A program made the translations under genes and the position numbers. A stretch of 5,534 nucleotides of DNA from Pseudomonadota bacterium (lineage in GTDB: Bacteria; Pseudomonadota; Alphaproteobacteria; Micropepsales; Micropepsaceae). The notes under the pieces were generated by a model, which worked only from the letters and a program-made list of their open reading frames with translations, was not told the DNA's origin and made no database searches. The DNA is taken from positions 1 to 5,534 of the forward strand of contig JANYBR010000156.1 of assembly GCA_025360685.1 (NCBI GenBank), read 5' to 3'. Positions 5,181 to 5,534 of this stretch are shown piece by piece (the first letter of the stretch is position 1; each line of letters opens with the position of its first letter).

Positions 5181-5534
5181 CAGGCTGTTGAAGAAGTAGC
5201 TGGTATTCCCATGGCTGTCTGGATTGCGTTCCTGTGTTTGCGTCCGATTTCGGCTGGGCGTCGGCCGATGGCGTTGTGGTTCACGCTGTCGCCATCAACT
5301 TCGGCAACCGGATCAGATTGTAGGCTGCGGCTGCGAGGGTGAAGGCCCATCGAACTTTTTCGAGGCCTCGGTACTTTGTCTTTCTAAGGCCTGCGATGGT
5401 TTTGATCCAGCCGAAGCCTTCTTCGATGCGCTTTCGGATGCGCTGGCTGGCGGCATAACCAGGATGGCGAGTGGTCCGTCCATCAATGGCCGAACGGCGG
5501 GTCGTGTTGCGGGCAATGTGCGGCGTCACGTTGA
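5181..5534 (-). mobile_element. Insertion sequence, IS5-type, partial (one end)
   Basis: From about 5181 the sequence changes to an insertion-sequence end. CAGGCTGTTGAAGAAG at 5181-5196 resembles terminal repeats of this IS type, then about 85 bases of non-coding sequence lead to the stop of a minus-strand transposase that runs out of the window. The 3' end of the transposase faces the TfoX gene. CTAG at 5177-5180, directly before the putative end, could be a 4-base target duplication, but the other end is outside the window so neither the repeat nor the duplication can be confirmed. The exact boundary is uncertain by a few bases. Confidence 0.75.
5281..5534 (-). CDS. IS5-family DDE transposase, C-terminal fragment
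   Basis: The frame is open to the right edge, so this is a partial gene whose 5' end lies outside. The visible 83 residues are the C-terminal part. TPHIARNTTRRSAIDGRTTR leads into HPGYAASQRIRKRIEEGFGW and IKTIAGLRKTKYRG, ending YNLIRLPKLMATA. RIRKRIEEGFGWIK carries the R-x3-E-x6-K signature of IS4/IS5-type transposases, with the glutamate being the last acid of the DDE triad. No stop or frameshift breaks the visible part, so the copy could be intact. The GTG at 5529 is internal and not a start. Subgroup assignment within IS5 (or the related IS1182-like group) is from memory and uncertain. Confidence 0.88.
   Translation of the reverse strand, partial: NVTPHIARNTTRRSAIDGRTTRHPGYAASQRIRKRIEEGFGWIKTIAGLRKTKYRGLEKVRWAFTLAAAAYNLIRLPKLMATA

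Noticed and set aside
1..5534. CRISPR array, tRNA or rRNA genes, prophage or defence genes
   Set aside because: I saw no regularly spaced repeats, no cloverleaf-like sequence and no such protein motifs in any frame.

Overview
The window looks like chromosomal DNA of a GC-rich alphaproteobacterium. The gene order is a divergent TIGR02300-type zinc-ribbon gene, then aroA - cmk - rpsA, which is a familiar alphaproteobacterial arrangement. The first 77-83 bases hold the start of the zinc-ribbon gene on the minus strand. Genus cannot be fixed from the sequence.

Layout: (1) bases 1-168 hold the 5' end of the minus-strand zinc-ribbon gene and a short divergent control region. (2) Bases 169-2183 hold aroA (EPSP synthase, shikimate pathway) and cmk (CMP kinase), joined by a GTGA start/stop overlap and so probably translationally coupled. 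(3) Bases 2184-2479 are a 296-base non-coding leader with small CGGAT/ATCCG inverted repeats and two REP-like palindromes. (4) Bases 2480-4258 hold rpsA, the six-domain ribosomal protein S1, closed by a strong intrinsic terminator at 4282-4311. (5) Bases 4319-4395 form a compact promoter region with three TGTCA/TGACA half-sites spaced exactly 11 bases apart. (6) Bases 4396-5180 hold a probable two-gene operon: a small VOC (glyoxalase/bleomycin-resistance fold) protein with a predicted signal peptide, and a TfoX/Sxy N-terminal-domain protein. (7) From about 5181 to the window end lies one end of an insertion sequence, with the C-terminal part of an IS5-type DDE transposase on the minus strand, pointing back toward the TfoX gene.

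The first half is core housekeeping: aromatic amino-acid precursor synthesis, pyrimidine nucleotide supply and translation. The second half is accessory and less predictable. I see no clear new multi-gene system. The points most worth a second look are the phased half-sites before the VOC gene, the export signal on the VOC protein, the insertion-sequence junction at the TfoX stop codon, and the structured rpsA leader.
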